A stretch of DNA of 64,000 bases from Roseateles oligotrophus (GCF_025717515.1 NZ_JAJIRN010000003.1:124001-188000), one strand, 5' to 3'. Positions 9,031 to 17,653 are shown, counted from the stretch's first letter. Notes: generated from the sequence alone by a model not told the origin. Made by a program: numbers and translations.

Positions 9031-9255
9031 ATGAATGCATTACTTTTGAAGTGGCTGACCGCAGGCATTATTGGCTTGGTGGTGTGCAGCGCGATCTGGC
9101 TTGCGGGGTCGCTGAAGATGAATCCCGCCGGTGTGCCTTATCGCTTGGCGGCTGCGGCCGGCTCAACGCAGAATTTCCGTAGCGTCGAGCGGACGCCTCG
9201 GCCGGCCGAATATGCTGCTTCTGCGGCTACACGGCGTGTTGTAGAGCTGCGCTGA
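9031..9255 (+). CDS. Small hypothetical membrane protein (74 residues)
   Basis: Begins MNALLLKWLTAGIIGLVVCS, a single hydrophobic helix of about 22 residues that could anchor the protein in the inner membrane or act as an uncleaved signal. The rest is basic and polar (RTPRPAEYAASAATRRVVEL) and would be outside or in the cytoplasm. The ribosome-binding site is weak (GGGA eight bases ahead). The 278 bp before it hold no gene I can support and contain a run of nine Gs at 8915-8923. Confidence 0.5.
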   Translation: MNALLLKWLTAGIIGLVVCSAIWLAGSLKMNPAGVPYRLAAAAGSTQNFRSVERTPRPAEYAASAATRRVVELR

Positions 9256-9264
9256 ACCAAGATT

Positions 9265-10191
9265 TCAGGCCAGCGCCGTTTTCGCGCCCCGCGCAAGTGC
9301 TTGGCCGATTTGGTCGAGCAAGGCCACCCGAGTCGGCGCCGCCACCAGGTCGGAGAGCAACTTCCACTGGTGCCAATAGAGCGTGACATCCACGCCCAAA
9401 TCGGGTCGTAGCGCCACCAGGTCGCCGCTGGCGATCAACGGCCTGGCCTGTAACTCCGGCGCCACGCCAACCCCCCAGCCCATGCAGACCGCCCGCACAT
9501 AGGCGTCGCTGGACGGCACATAGCGCTCCTGCAAACGCGGCGCCCGCACCCCGAAGGCCTTGGCCACCCATTGCACCTGGCAATCGTCCTTGCGATTGAC
9601 CACCAAAAAGGGCGTGCTCGCGAAATTGCCAGCGTTGAGGCCTTCGGGCAACTGCGCCCGCATAAAGGCCGGACTGGCCACCGCCACATAGCGCATCACG
9701 CCCAGGGGTTGGACCAAGCAGCCACGCAAGGCCTGGCGCACCGTGCTGATGCAGCCCAAGACCTCGCCTTGGCGTAACCAGTCATGGGTGAAGTCCTGGT
9801 CATCGACGACCAACTCAAGGCCGAAACCCTGCTTCAGACCCGCTTGCACGACCGAATCCAGCGCGGGCAAGACCCAGGTCGCCAGGCTGTCGGCGTTGAC
9901 CGCGATGGCAATCCGCTCATTCGGCGCAACTTGCCCACCCAACTCGCGCGCCACATCGGTGCGCAAGGCTTGCAACTGACGGGCGAAGCGCAGCAAGACC
10001 TTGCCCGGTTCGGTCAGTCGTAATGGCCGTGAGCGCACCACCAATAGCTGCCCGACCTGCGACTCCAGGCTGCGCAGGCGCTGCGAGACCGCACTTTGGG
10101 TGATGCTGAGGCGCTGGGCGGCGCGCTCAAAGCTGCGCTCATCGGCCAGGGCGGCCAAGCAATCAAGGGCGGCGGAGTCTAGGTCTTTCAT
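9265..10191 (-). CDS. argP: LysR family regulator, ArgP/LysG type
   Basis: A 308-residue LysR regulator starting at the ATG at 10189-10191 (MKDLDSAALDCLAALADERS). The N-terminal helix-turn-helix contains AAQRLSITQSAVSQRLRSLE, and the effector domain carries SLATWVLPAL and FLVVNRKDDCQVQWV, typical of the ArgP (IciA) subfamily. In other proteobacteria ArgP senses lysine and arginine and controls amino-acid exporters and metabolism. Here it faces dadA, so control of D-amino-acid catabolism is a reasonable inference. The reading frame stays open far upstream through dadA and the Hsp70-like gene, but that extension is antisense and not coding. Confidence 0.9.
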   Translation of the reverse strand: MKDLDSAALDCLAALADERSFERAAQRLSITQSAVSQRLRSLESQVGQLLVVRSRPLRLTEPGKVLLRFARQLQALRTDVARELGGQVAPNERIAIAVNADSLATWVLPALDSVVQAGLKQGFGLELVVDDQDFTHDWLRQGEVLGCISTVRQALRGCLVQPLGVMRYVAVASPAFMRAQLPEGLNAGNFASTPFLVVNRKDDCQVQWVAKAFGVRAPRLQERYVPSSDAYVRAVCMGWGVGVAPELQARPLIASGDLVALRPDLGVDVTLYWHQWKLLSDLVAAPTRVALLDQIGQALARGAKTALA

Positions 10192-10377
10192 AAGTAATGC
10201 TAATGTATCCAGAGAAATAGTAATTTTCCTTCTGGTTTTACCTGAGCATGCCGACAATCCGCCCTCCATCGGTGATGAATGCGTGATTGGCCTGCAGTCC
10301 CTGCGCGACTTTGCCGATATCCATCTTTGGACTGCAAGACCGATCAATCGACCCGCCTCGGGTTCCTTGGAGTTGCT

Positions 10378-11658
10378 ATGAAAGTCGTCGTTTTGGGAGC
10401 CGGCATCATCGGCATCAGCACCGCCTGGTATCTGCTCGAGCAGGGCCATGAGGTGACGGTGGTCGACCGCCAAGCCGATGCCGCGCTGGAGACCAGCTTC
10501 GCCAATGGCGCGCAGATTTCGGTCAGCTTTTGCGAGCCCTGGGCGAACGCGGGGGCGCCGTTCAAGGTCGCCAAATGGCTGTTGCGGGATGATTCGCCGC
10601 TGCTGTTTCGCCCCAGCCTGGACCCCAAGCAGTGGATCTGGGGCCTGAGTTTCTTGACTCAGTGCACGACCGCAGCCTTCGAGCGCAATGTCGAGCAACT
10701 GGTGCAACTGGGCCGCTACAGCCATGAGTCGCTGAAGACGCTGGTGGCGCAGACCGGCATCGAGTACGAGCGGCTGGAGCGCGGCATCCTGCATTTCTTT
10801 TCCTCGCAGGCGGACTTCGAGGCCGGCGCCGCCGGTGCCGAAATCATGCGTCGTCACGGTGTTGACCGCCGCGTACTGAACCGCGCCGAGGTCTTGAAGA
10901 TCGAGCCGGCGCTGGCCACGTTCGGCAACAACATCCACGGCGGCACCTTCACGCCCAGCGATGAGTCGGGCGACGCCTGTGTGTTCACGCAAAAGCTGGC
11001 GCGCCTGTGCGCCGAGCGCGGCGCCAAATTTCTGTACGAGCACGACATCCTGGCCTTGTCCCGCAGCGGCCAGCAAGTCGATGCGGTGCAAATCGCGTCC
11101 ATCCGCAGCGGCAAGAAGAGCGAGTTGAAGGCCGATGCCTTTGTCGCCGCGATGGGCTCGTACACGCCGGCCTTGCTGCGGCCGCTGGGTGAGTTTTTGA
11201 ATATCTATCCGGCCAAGGGCTACTCGGCCACCATGAAGCTCAAGAAGCCCGAGCAGGCCAGCGTCGTCAGCCTGCTTGATGACACCCGCAAGATCGCCAT
11301 TTCGCGCCTCGGCGACAGCATCCGCATCGCCGGCACCGCCGAACTCTGCGGCTTTGACTCCGACCTTGATCGCCCGACCTCGCGCACCCGTTGCGAGGCC
11401 TTGGTCAAACGCTATGAAGAGCTGTTCCCCGGCGTCGCGGACTTGAGCGAAACCAATTACTGGACCGGCCTGCGCCCCAGCACGCCGACCAATATCCCCT
11501 ACATCGGCCGCAGCAAAAAGGCCGGCAATCTGTGGATCAACGCCGGCCATGGCACCTTGGGCTGGACCCATGGCGCCGGCTCCGGCCATGCGATGGCCGA
11601 GTTGATGGCCGGCCGCCGCCCGCCGCTGGAATTTGGTTTCTACGGTTCCGTGCTTTGA
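10378..11658 (+). CDS. dadA: D-amino acid dehydrogenase
   Basis: A 426-residue FAD flavoprotein that oxidises D-amino acids (D-alanine in the classic case) and passes electrons to the respiratory chain at the inner face of the membrane. The Rossmann FAD motif is at the very start, VVVLGAGIIGISTAWYLLEQ, and the DadA-specific segments TSFANGAQISVSFCEPWA, SDESGDACVFTQ and the C-terminal GLRPSTPTNIPYIGR and HGTLGWTHGAGSG are present. The start at 10378 puts the dinucleotide fold at residue 3. It is divergent from argP with 186 bp between. No alanine racemase gene is adjacent. Confidence 0.94.
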   Translation: MKVVVLGAGIIGISTAWYLLEQGHEVTVVDRQADAALETSFANGAQISVSFCEPWANAGAPFKVAKWLLRDDSPLLFRPSLDPKQWIWGLSFLTQCTTAAFERNVEQLVQLGRYSHESLKTLVAQTGIEYERLERGILHFFSSQADFEAGAAGAEIMRRHGVDRRVLNRAEVLKIEPALATFGNNIHGGTFTPSDESGDACVFTQKLARLCAERGAKFLYEHDILALSRSGQQVDAVQIASIRSGKKSELKADAFVAAMGSYTPALLRPLGEFLNIYPAKGYSATMKLKKPEQASVVSLLDDTRKIAISRLGDSIRIAGTAELCGFDSDLDRPTSRTRCEALVKRYEELFPGVADLSETNYWTGLRPSTPTNIPYIGRSKKAGNLWINAGHGTLGWTHGAGSGHAMAELMAGRRPPLEFGFYGSVL

Positions 11659-11733
11659 TAGCTTGACAGGGTCGTAGCGAAGCGAAAACGAGCCGGGGCC
11701 GTACAATCCGGCCCCCATCCGTTGTCCCTGCCC

Positions 11734-13050
11734 ATGCCTGCTTCGCTTTCCAGCCCCTCGTTCTGCGCCATTGACTTTGGCACCTCCAACTCCGCCATTG
11801 CGATCCCGCGTCTGGACGGCAGCGGCGGCATGCGCCTGGTGGAACTGGAGGCCGGACAGCCGACCATGCCGACGGCGGTGTTCTATTACGTCGAGGGCAA
11901 GCACGACGCCGACGGCCCGCCGCGTGCTTTTGGACGCGCCGCCGTGGCGGCCTATGTTGAAGGGGCCGACGGGCGGCTGATGCGCTCGATGAAGAGCATC
12001 CTCGGCAGCGGCCTGATCGACCAGACCACCGATGTCGGCGGCGGCCGCGGGGTCAAATACTCGGACATCTTGTCCGGCTACCTGAAGCGCCTGCGCAACT
12101 CGGCGCTGGCCGCCGGCGCGCCGGCCCCGCTGAACAAGCTGGTGCTGGGCCGGCCGGTATTTTTTGTCGACGGCGAACCCAAGCGCGACGCGCAGGCGCA
12201 GGCCTCGCTGGAAGCCGCTGCTCACGCGGTCGGCTTCGATGATGTGCACTTCCAGTTCGAGCCGATCGCGGCGGCGTTCGACTTCGAGCAGCACAGCGAG
12301 CGCGAGCAAATCGTGCTGGTGGCCGACATCGGTGGCGGCACTTCCGACTTCTCGGTCGTGCGCGTGGGCCCCGAGCGCATGAAGCGCGTCGACCGGCGCG
12401 ACGACATCCTGGCCAACCACGGCGTGCATATCGCCGGCACCGACTTCGACCGCCATGTCGAGCTGGCCAGCGTGTTGCGCGAATTCGGCTACCGCTCCTA
12501 TGGCCCCGAGCGCCCCGGCGCGCCGGCTCGTGAAGTGCCCAGCGGCGTCTATTTCGACCTCGCGACCTGGCATTTGATCAACACCGTCTACAGCCCCGGC
12601 CGCGTCGCCGAGCTGCGCAATATGCGCAGCTTTTACGGCAATATCCAGCATCACCAACGGCTGATGACGGTGGTCGAAGATCATCTCGGCCATGAGTTGG
12701 CCGGCCGCGCCGAAGCGGCCAAGATCGCCGTCGCCAATGGCGGTGACACCGTCATCGACCTCGGCGTGGTCGAGAACGGCTTGCAGATCGAGCTGTCGGA
12801 AGCCGCCGCAGTGGCCGCCATCGGCCCCGATATCGAGCGCATCGCCCAGGCCGGCCGCGAGGCGGTGGCGCAAGCGGGCTTGAAGCCCGAGCAAATCGAC
12901 GCGCTCTACTTCACCGGCGGCTCCACCGGCCTGCGCTTGCTGGCCGAGCGCATTGCCGCAGACTACCCGACGGCTGTGCTGGCGCGCGGCGACCGCTTTG
13001 CTTCGGTCGCGACGGGCCTGGGCCTGCACGCGGCGAGGTTGTTCAGATAA
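11734..13050 (+). CDS. Hsp70 family protein, YegD-like
   Basis: A 438-residue actin-fold ATPase with an Hsp70-type nucleotide-binding domain but no substrate-binding domain or J-protein partner nearby, as in E. coli YegD. The phosphate-1 motif is CAIDFGTSNSAIAI, phosphate-2 is VLVADIGGGTSDFSVVRV and the adenosine segment is ALYFTGGSTGLRLL. The ATG at 11734 is preferred; a TTG four codons upstream is also possible, and neither has a strong ribosome-binding site. It follows dadA by 75 bp and precedes an S9 peptidase by 46 bp in the same direction. A chaperone-like role is inferred; the client is unknown. Confidence 0.88.
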   Translation: MPASLSSPSFCAIDFGTSNSAIAIPRLDGSGGMRLVELEAGQPTMPTAVFYYVEGKHDADGPPRAFGRAAVAAYVEGADGRLMRSMKSILGSGLIDQTTDVGGGRGVKYSDILSGYLKRLRNSALAAGAPAPLNKLVLGRPVFFVDGEPKRDAQAQASLEAAAHAVGFDDVHFQFEPIAAAFDFEQHSEREQIVLVADIGGGTSDFSVVRVGPERMKRVDRRDDILANHGVHIAGTDFDRHVELASVLREFGYRSYGPERPGAPAREVPSGVYFDLATWHLINTVYSPGRVAELRNMRSFYGNIQHHQRLMTVVEDHLGHELAGRAEAAKIAVANGGDTVIDLGVVENGLQIELSEAAAVAAIGPDIERIAQAGREAVAQAGLKPEQIDALYFTGGSTGLRLLAERIAADYPTAVLARGDRFASVATGLGLHAARLFR

Positions 13051-13096
13051 CTGCTAAATTGCGCGCTCTGCTTTGCCAAAAAGAGATCGCGCACCC

Positions 13097-15523
13097 ATGA
13101 AGAAACTCTCCCTGCTGGCCTTGGCCTCGACCTTTTTGTGGGCGCCTTGCCGCGCCGTCGAGCCTTCAATTCCACAGCAATACCAGCAGCCTTCGGCCGA
13201 GGTGCGCGCGGTGCTTGATGCCAAGGCCCTGCCCACGCATCAGCTGTCGCCCGACCAGCGCAGCTTGGCGATCGTCGGGCTGCAACGCCACCGTCGTATT
13301 GCCGAGTTAGCTCGCCCGGTTCTGCGCCTGGCCGGCAAGCGGATAGACGCAGCGGCAAGCGGCCCGCAGCTGATCACGGCCATCGAATCGCTGAAACTGC
13401 GTGACTTGACGCAAGCGGGGGCGCTTGAACGTGAGGTCAGCCTGCCGACCGGTGGCGCTTTTCATCAGCTACGCTGGTCGCCCGATGGCCAGCGCTTTTT
13501 GCTCAATCGCCGCACGGCCAAGGCGACCGAGTTGTGGGTCGGTGAGGTCGCCAGCGGCAAGCTGCGGCAACTCAAGGGCGTGCAGCTCAACCAGGTGCTG
13601 GAAGGCGAGTTGGTCTGGCTGAGCGCCGATGAGATCATCGCCCTGACGGTACCGAGCCGACGCGCTAAGGCGCCTCACTTCGATGCCCCGACCGGCCCCG
13701 CCATCCAAGAGGCCATGGGCCGCGCGTCGCCCGAGGTGACGCGCCAGGACTTGCTGAAGAACAGCCAGGACGAGGCGCTCTTCGCGCATGCCGCCAGCTC
13801 GGTGCTGCGGCGCATCCATCTGGGCACCGGCGCCTCGCAGGAGCTGGGAGAGCCCGCCCTGTTCGTCAGCCTGGAGCGTGTCGGCGGCAGCGTCGTTCAG
13901 CTCTTGACCGAGCGCCTGCAGGCGCCGTTCAGCTACCAAGTTGGCTGGCGCGACTTTGGCCATCGGGTCGAGCTGCGCGATCTGAATGGCAAGATCAAGC
14001 GCGAATTGGGTGCCATCAAACTGCGCGAGGGCGTGCCTGTCGAGGGCGTCATCACCGGCCCGCGCGAATATTGGTCTTCGCCTCATGCCGATGCCGCGAT
14101 CTTCTGGGTCGAGGCCCTCGACGGTGGCGACCCTAACGTCAAGGTGCCGCAGCGTGATCGCTTGATGCGGCTCGACCCGCCCTATCTGGGAGCGGCCCGC
14201 GAGGTGCACCGCACGGTCGGTCGCCTGGCCAGCCTCGGCTTCGCGGAAACGCCCGAGCGCGCACTCGTGACCGAATATGACCGCGACCGCCGTTGGCTGG
14301 CGGTTGATCTGCTTTCGCTGGATGCCTCGGCTCCGCCGCAGCGCCTGCAGAATCGCTCAATGCGGGATCGCTACGGCGACCCCGGCCAGCCCTTGATGCG
14401 TGTCATGGCCAATGGTCGTACCGTTGTGCGGGTCGATGGCGGTGAGCAGCTGTTCTTGATTGGCCAGGGTGCCGGCCCAGACGGTGATCGGCCCTTCATC
14501 GATCGCCGCAGCCTTGCCGATGGCAGGACGGAAAGGCTGTTCCAGTCCAGTGCCGTTGATTACGAGCGGCCGATCAGCATGCTTGCCGATGGTCGCTTGT
14601 TGAGCAGTCGTGAGAGCGCGGCCGAGCCGCCCAATCTGCGCCTGCGCAGTGGCATTGGCTTGGCGCAGGTGCAGGCCGTCACCCAGCATGCCGACCCAAC
14701 GCCGCAGCTGCGCAGCATTAAGCGCGAGCTCGTCAAGTTCAAGCGGGCCGACGGCGTCGAGCTGTCCTTCTGGCTCTATCTGCCACCCGATCACAAGCCG
14801 GGCGAGCGCCGCCCGACCTTTGTCTGGGCCTATCCACTGGAGTTCAGCGACAACTCCACAGCCGGCCAAGTGAGTGGCTCCAGCAGTCGCTTCAACAGCT
14901 TCGGCGGCAGCAGCCCGCTGATGCTCTTGCTCGACGGCTATGTGGTGTTGATGGATGCAACCATGCCGGTGGTCGGCGAGCCCAAGACAGTCAATGACAG
15001 CTTTGTCGAACAGATCACGGCGAATGCCCAGGCCATCATCGACAAGGCGGTGGACCTGGGCGTCAGCGAGCGCTCGCAGATGGTGGTCGGCGGTCATAGC
15101 TATGGCGCTTTCATGACCGCCAATTTGTTGGCCCACACCGATCTGTTCAAGGCCGGCATCGCCCGCAGCGGCGCCTACAACCGCAGCTTGACGCCCTTCG
15201 GTTTTCAGAGCGAGCGGCGCAGCTTCTGGGAGGCACAAGACGTCTATCTGCGCCTGTCCCCGTTCAACTATGCCGACAAGCTGAAGGAGCCGATTCTGTT
15301 GATCCACGGTGAGGTAGATGACAACCCCGGCACCTATCCGATCCAGAGTCAGCGCCTTTATCAAGCGCTGGCCGGCACCGGCGGCCATGTGCGTTACGTG
15401 AGCTTACCGTTCGAATCGCATGGCTATTCGGCGCGTGAATCGCAGGGCCATGTGCTGCGCGAGATGAGCGACTGGATGAAGCGGCAGACCCGTGACCCGC
15501 GCGCACTGCCCTCGGCTCAGTAG
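13097..15523 (+). CDS. Exported S9 family (prolyl oligopeptidase-type) peptidase
   Basis: An 808-residue serine peptidase with a signal peptide (MKKLSLLALASTFLWAPCRA) and probable cleavage near residue 20, so it acts in the periplasm or outside. A long N-terminal beta-propeller region covers about residues 100-540 (repeats such as LRWSPDGQRFLLN). The alpha/beta-hydrolase domain follows, with nucleophile Ser668 in GGHSYGAFM, the acid in GEVDDNPGTYP (Asp741/742) and His775 in ESHGYSA. Length and motifs fit the dipeptidyl-peptidase/glutamyl-peptidase-like S9 group. The start at 13097 gives the signal peptide. It overlaps the stop of the convergent YecA-like gene by seven bases. Confidence 0.92.
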   Translation: MKKLSLLALASTFLWAPCRAVEPSIPQQYQQPSAEVRAVLDAKALPTHQLSPDQRSLAIVGLQRHRRIAELARPVLRLAGKRIDAAASGPQLITAIESLKLRDLTQAGALEREVSLPTGGAFHQLRWSPDGQRFLLNRRTAKATELWVGEVASGKLRQLKGVQLNQVLEGELVWLSADEIIALTVPSRRAKAPHFDAPTGPAIQEAMGRASPEVTRQDLLKNSQDEALFAHAASSVLRRIHLGTGASQELGEPALFVSLERVGGSVVQLLTERLQAPFSYQVGWRDFGHRVELRDLNGKIKRELGAIKLREGVPVEGVITGPREYWSSPHADAAIFWVEALDGGDPNVKVPQRDRLMRLDPPYLGAAREVHRTVGRLASLGFAETPERALVTEYDRDRRWLAVDLLSLDASAPPQRLQNRSMRDRYGDPGQPLMRVMANGRTVVRVDGGEQLFLIGQGAGPDGDRPFIDRRSLADGRTERLFQSSAVDYERPISMLADGRLLSSRESAAEPPNLRLRSGIGLAQVQAVTQHADPTPQLRSIKRELVKFKRADGVELSFWLYLPPDHKPGERRPTFVWAYPLEFSDNSTAGQVSGSSSRFNSFGGSSPLMLLLDGYVVLMDATMPVVGEPKTVNDSFVEQITANAQAIIDKAVDLGVSERSQMVVGGHSYGAFMTANLLAHTDLFKAGIARSGAYNRSLTPFGFQSERRSFWEAQDVYLRLSPFNYADKLKEPILLIHGEVDDNPGTYPIQSQRLYQALAGTGGHVRYVSLPFESHGYSARESQGHVLREMSDWMKRQTRDPRALPSAQ

Positions 15524-16383
15524 CGCCCTCTTGGCGGTGGGCCGCGCCTTGCCGGTGGCTTCTGCGCCATCGGCTTGGCCTGCGGCCGCGACACGTCGGC
15601 CAGCATCAAGCAGGCGCTGACCAAGCTTTCGACGGCTTCTTCCAGATCCTTGGCCGGCTCCAGCGATTCGATTTCTTCCAAAAGGTCGTCGGCGTCTTCC
15701 AGGTCTTCAGGATCGATGTGACGGAAGATCGCGGCCAGCGGTTCAAGCAGATCGGCGGCGTCTTCGCGCATCAAGTCGGGGAAATGCTCGCAGGCGAGCG
15801 AAAAGCCAGCCACCCAGGGGAATAAGGCGTCCGAAGGATTGCCGTCCACATCGCCGTCAAGCTCATCGTCGTCTTCGGCTTCGTTCTCGAACTGCGCCGT
15901 GCTTTCGTCTGCGTCGTCGTCTTCCAGTTCAAACACCCAGGGATCAAACCATTGGCGCTGGGTGATGGCTTGGTTCAGTTCCTGGTAGCGGCGCTTGACC
16001 AGACTCATCAGCGCGTGGCTGTCAAAGCCGGCCGGGGGGGGGCGGCCTTCGTCGCTGTCCAGAACATAACGCGACCATTGAAATGCCGGCACCGCCTTGG
16101 GTTGCAACAAGACGCCGACCAAGTAACCATCCAGCATGCTGACATCGAGCGGATCAAGCGGCGCGGGCACGGCGTCCAGCAGGGTTTGCAGTCGGTCCAG
16201 TTCGGTCTCGCTCAAGGGGCGTATCGCGGCCGGTGCGCTGGGCTGCGCTGTCGGACGAGTCGGTCCATTGCGAGCCGGCCCGGCCGATGCTGGCCGTCCC
16301 CCGCTGTTGCGGGGCGCTGCAGTTGCGCGTGATTGGGGCGGGCGCGATGCCGGTGGACGGGGGGGTTTCTTTTCTTGACTCAT
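15517..16383 (-). CDS. YecA/UPF0149 family protein without zinc motif
   Basis: A 288-residue paralogue of the protein at 6415-7173: the core PLDPLDVSMLDGYLVGVLLQ and LFPWVAGFSLACEHFPDLMR match it closely in layout. It differs at both ends. An N-terminal 55-residue extension is basic and rich in Pro, Ala and Arg and likely disordered. The C-terminus ends in a basic tail (KPPARRGPPPRGRY) instead of the SEC-C cysteine motif. The middle is very acidic (EDDDADESTAQFENEAEDDD). Codons for three successive prolines create a run of nine identical bases at 16034-16042. The role is unknown; RNA or ribosome contact through the basic ends is speculative. Confidence 0.85.
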   Translation of the reverse strand: MSQEKKPPRPPASRPPQSRATAAPRNSGGRPASAGPARNGPTRPTAQPSAPAAIRPLSETELDRLQTLLDAVPAPLDPLDVSMLDGYLVGVLLQPKAVPAFQWSRYVLDSDEGRPPPAGFDSHALMSLVKRRYQELNQAITQRQWFDPWVFELEDDDADESTAQFENEAEDDDELDGDVDGNPSDALFPWVAGFSLACEHFPDLMREDAADLLEPLAAIFRHIDPEDLEDADDLLEEIESLEPAKDLEEAVESLVSACLMLADVSRPQAKPMAQKPPARRGPPPRGRY

Positions 16384-16497
16384 GGCGCTATTGTCCGGCC
16401 GAATCGCCGGTTACAAGAAATTGCTGAAGACTGCTGCGGCCCCGGCTCGGTATCCCACTCTTTGGGGATGTTCGAAGCGAACCCGAAGCCCTACATT

Positions 16498-16604
16498 AAT
16501 TCCCAAGCGAGTCATGTAACCAATGTCTTGTGTCAGTCCCAACGACGTCCTCTTTATTGAGGACTTTCAGCGCCCACCCGGCTTTGCTTGGTGGGCGTTT
16601 TTTT
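16498..16604 (+). ncRNA. Candidate small RNA with two hairpins
   Basis: No coding frame fits between the YecA-like and LysR genes, yet the plus strand holds two successive perfect hairpins. GTCCTC (16547-16552) pairs with GAGGAC (16559-16564), and CGCCCACC (16571-16578) pairs with GGTGGGCG (16590-16597), followed by seven Ts. That is the shape of an sRNA 3' end, and no plus-strand gene precedes it for over 900 bp. The 5' end is a guess based on a weak TACATT at 16492-16497; the transcript could begin anywhere from about 16400. It does not match a class I recognise. Confidence 0.45.
16571..16604 (+). terminator. Intrinsic terminator (plus strand)
   Basis: An 8-bp perfect stem, 11-nt loop and T7 tract (16598-16604). 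The T-tract lies on the plus strand only and overlaps the stop codon of the convergent LysR gene at 16603-16605. It is therefore not the LysR terminator and implies plus-strand transcription reaching it. Confidence 0.85.
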
Positions 16605-17562
16605 AGGGCGCGAATCCTGTGGCGAAGGATTTGCGCAAATGCTGAATCAAGAGCACCAGTGGTCGCGGGGCCTGATTGCTCCAGGGGTAAACGGCGTAGA
16701 TCGCGTCACCAAAGAAGCCGACCGGCCGCCAGTCGGGCAAGACTTCGACCAGCGCGCCGCTGCGCAGCGCCGGGGCGGCCGAGAAGTCGGGCAGCAGGGC
16801 CAGCCCCAAGTCGTCCAATGCCGCATCGCGCAAGATCTCGCTATTGCTGGCGCGCAGCGGGCCTTGCACGGGGATGCGCAGGCGCTGCGGCTCCCCGTTG
16901 CCTGCCTGTTCAAACAGCCAAACCGCCGGGCCCGGGCGCAGATAGGGCAGGCAGGCATGCTCGGCCAATTCAGCCGGGTGTTTGGGCTCGCCTTGGGCCA
17001 AAAGATAGGCGGGGCTGGCGACGAGCAAGGCACGCGAAGCACAGAGCTTGACGGCGACATGGCTGTCCGGCGGCGCGGTGCAGTGGCGGATGGCCAGATC
17101 AAAACCCTCTTGCGCCAGCGGCACCAGCCGATCCGAGAGCTCCAGTTCGATGCGAATCTGCGGGTATTGCTTGAAAAAAGTGCTCAGGCAAGGCGCCACA
17201 TGCTGGCGACCCAGCGCCACCGGCGCGGTCACGCGCAAGAGCCCGCGCGGCTGGCCAACCGCGTCGCGGGCCGCGCCCAGCGTGCGGGTGATGTGGGCAA
17301 AGCTGGCCTCGGTTTCTTCCACCAAGCGCTGGCCGGCCTCGCTCAAGCGTACCGAGCGGGTGGTGCGCGCGACCAGGCTTTGCCCCATGGCGCGTTCCAG
17401 TTCGCTGATGCGCTGGCTGACCGCCGCTTTCGATAGGCCCAGGCGCTGCGCCGCCTTGGTGAAACTGCCGAGTTGCGCGATCACGGTCAGCGCGTGCAGC
17501 TGACCCCATAAGACATCGTGGCGCAGATCGCCGGGATTCGGGCTGGTGCTTGTTCTTGCCAT
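16603..17562 (-). CDS. LysR family transcriptional regulator
   Basis: A 319-residue LysR regulator. The helix-turn-helix is at about residues 22-80 (FTKAAQRLGLSKAAVSQRIS). The effector domain runs from about 105 (LRVTAPVALGRQHVAPCLS) to the end and resembles the CrgA/DsdC-like branch with the FDLAIRH segment. The ATG lies at 17560-17562 without a good ribosome-binding site and overlaps an inverted repeat that is probably its own operator. It faces mmsA, so regulation of that dehydrogenase is the natural inference. Confidence 0.92.
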   Translation of the reverse strand: MARTSTSPNPGDLRHDVLWGQLHALTVIAQLGSFTKAAQRLGLSKAAVSQRISELERAMGQSLVARTTRSVRLSEAGQRLVEETEASFAHITRTLGAARDAVGQPRGLLRVTAPVALGRQHVAPCLSTFFKQYPQIRIELELSDRLVPLAQEGFDLAIRHCTAPPDSHVAVKLCASRALLVASPAYLLAQGEPKHPAELAEHACLPYLRPGPAVWLFEQAGNGEPQRLRIPVQGPLRASNSEILRDAALDDLGLALLPDFSAAPALRSGALVEVLPDWRPVGFFGDAIYAVYPWSNQAPRPLVLLIQHLRKSFATGFAP

Positions 17563-17582
17563 TGTTCATTTTATCGAACAAT
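17561..17582. promoter_or_regulatory. Candidate LysR operator between the LysR gene and mmsA
   Basis: ATTGTTC (17561-17567) and GAACAAT (17576-17582) form a perfect 7-bp inverted repeat with an 8-nt gap. It overlaps the start codon of the LysR gene and lies 19 bp upstream of the mmsA -35 element. That position would suit both repression of the regulator and activation of mmsA. Confidence 0.55.
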
Positions 17583-17600
17583 CAAATCGTCAAACCAGGA

Positions 17601-17629
17601 TTGGCAAGCGGCGCCATGCTGCCTAGACT
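17601..17629 (+). promoter_or_regulatory. Sigma-70-type promoter of mmsA
   Basis: TTGGCA at 17601-17606 and TAGACT at 17624-17629 are separated by exactly 17 bp. Transcription would start near 17636, leaving a short leader with the strong AAGGAG site just before the mmsA ATG at 17654. Confidence 0.6.
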
Positions 17630-17653
17630 GCAGCCATCCCAAGGAGACCTCAG

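Noticed and set aside
8772-9068. Minus-strand 98-codon frame upstream of the small membrane protein
   Set aside because: No ribosome-binding site, it crosses a nine-G run and overlaps the better supported plus-strand small gene.
9265-9583. Additional minus-strand frames within argP
   Set aside because: They are in other frames of a clearly coding LysR gene.
10192-13029. Very long minus-strand open frame continuing upstream of argP
   Set aside because: It is antisense to dadA and the Hsp70-like gene, both of which have clear family motifs. High G+C sequence often leaves such shadow frames open; only the argP part is coding.
16440-16604. 6S RNA
   Set aside because: A stretch resembling GATGTTCG of 6S RNA is present, but the 3' closing strand of 6S is not recognisable, so only a generic sRNA candidate is claimed.
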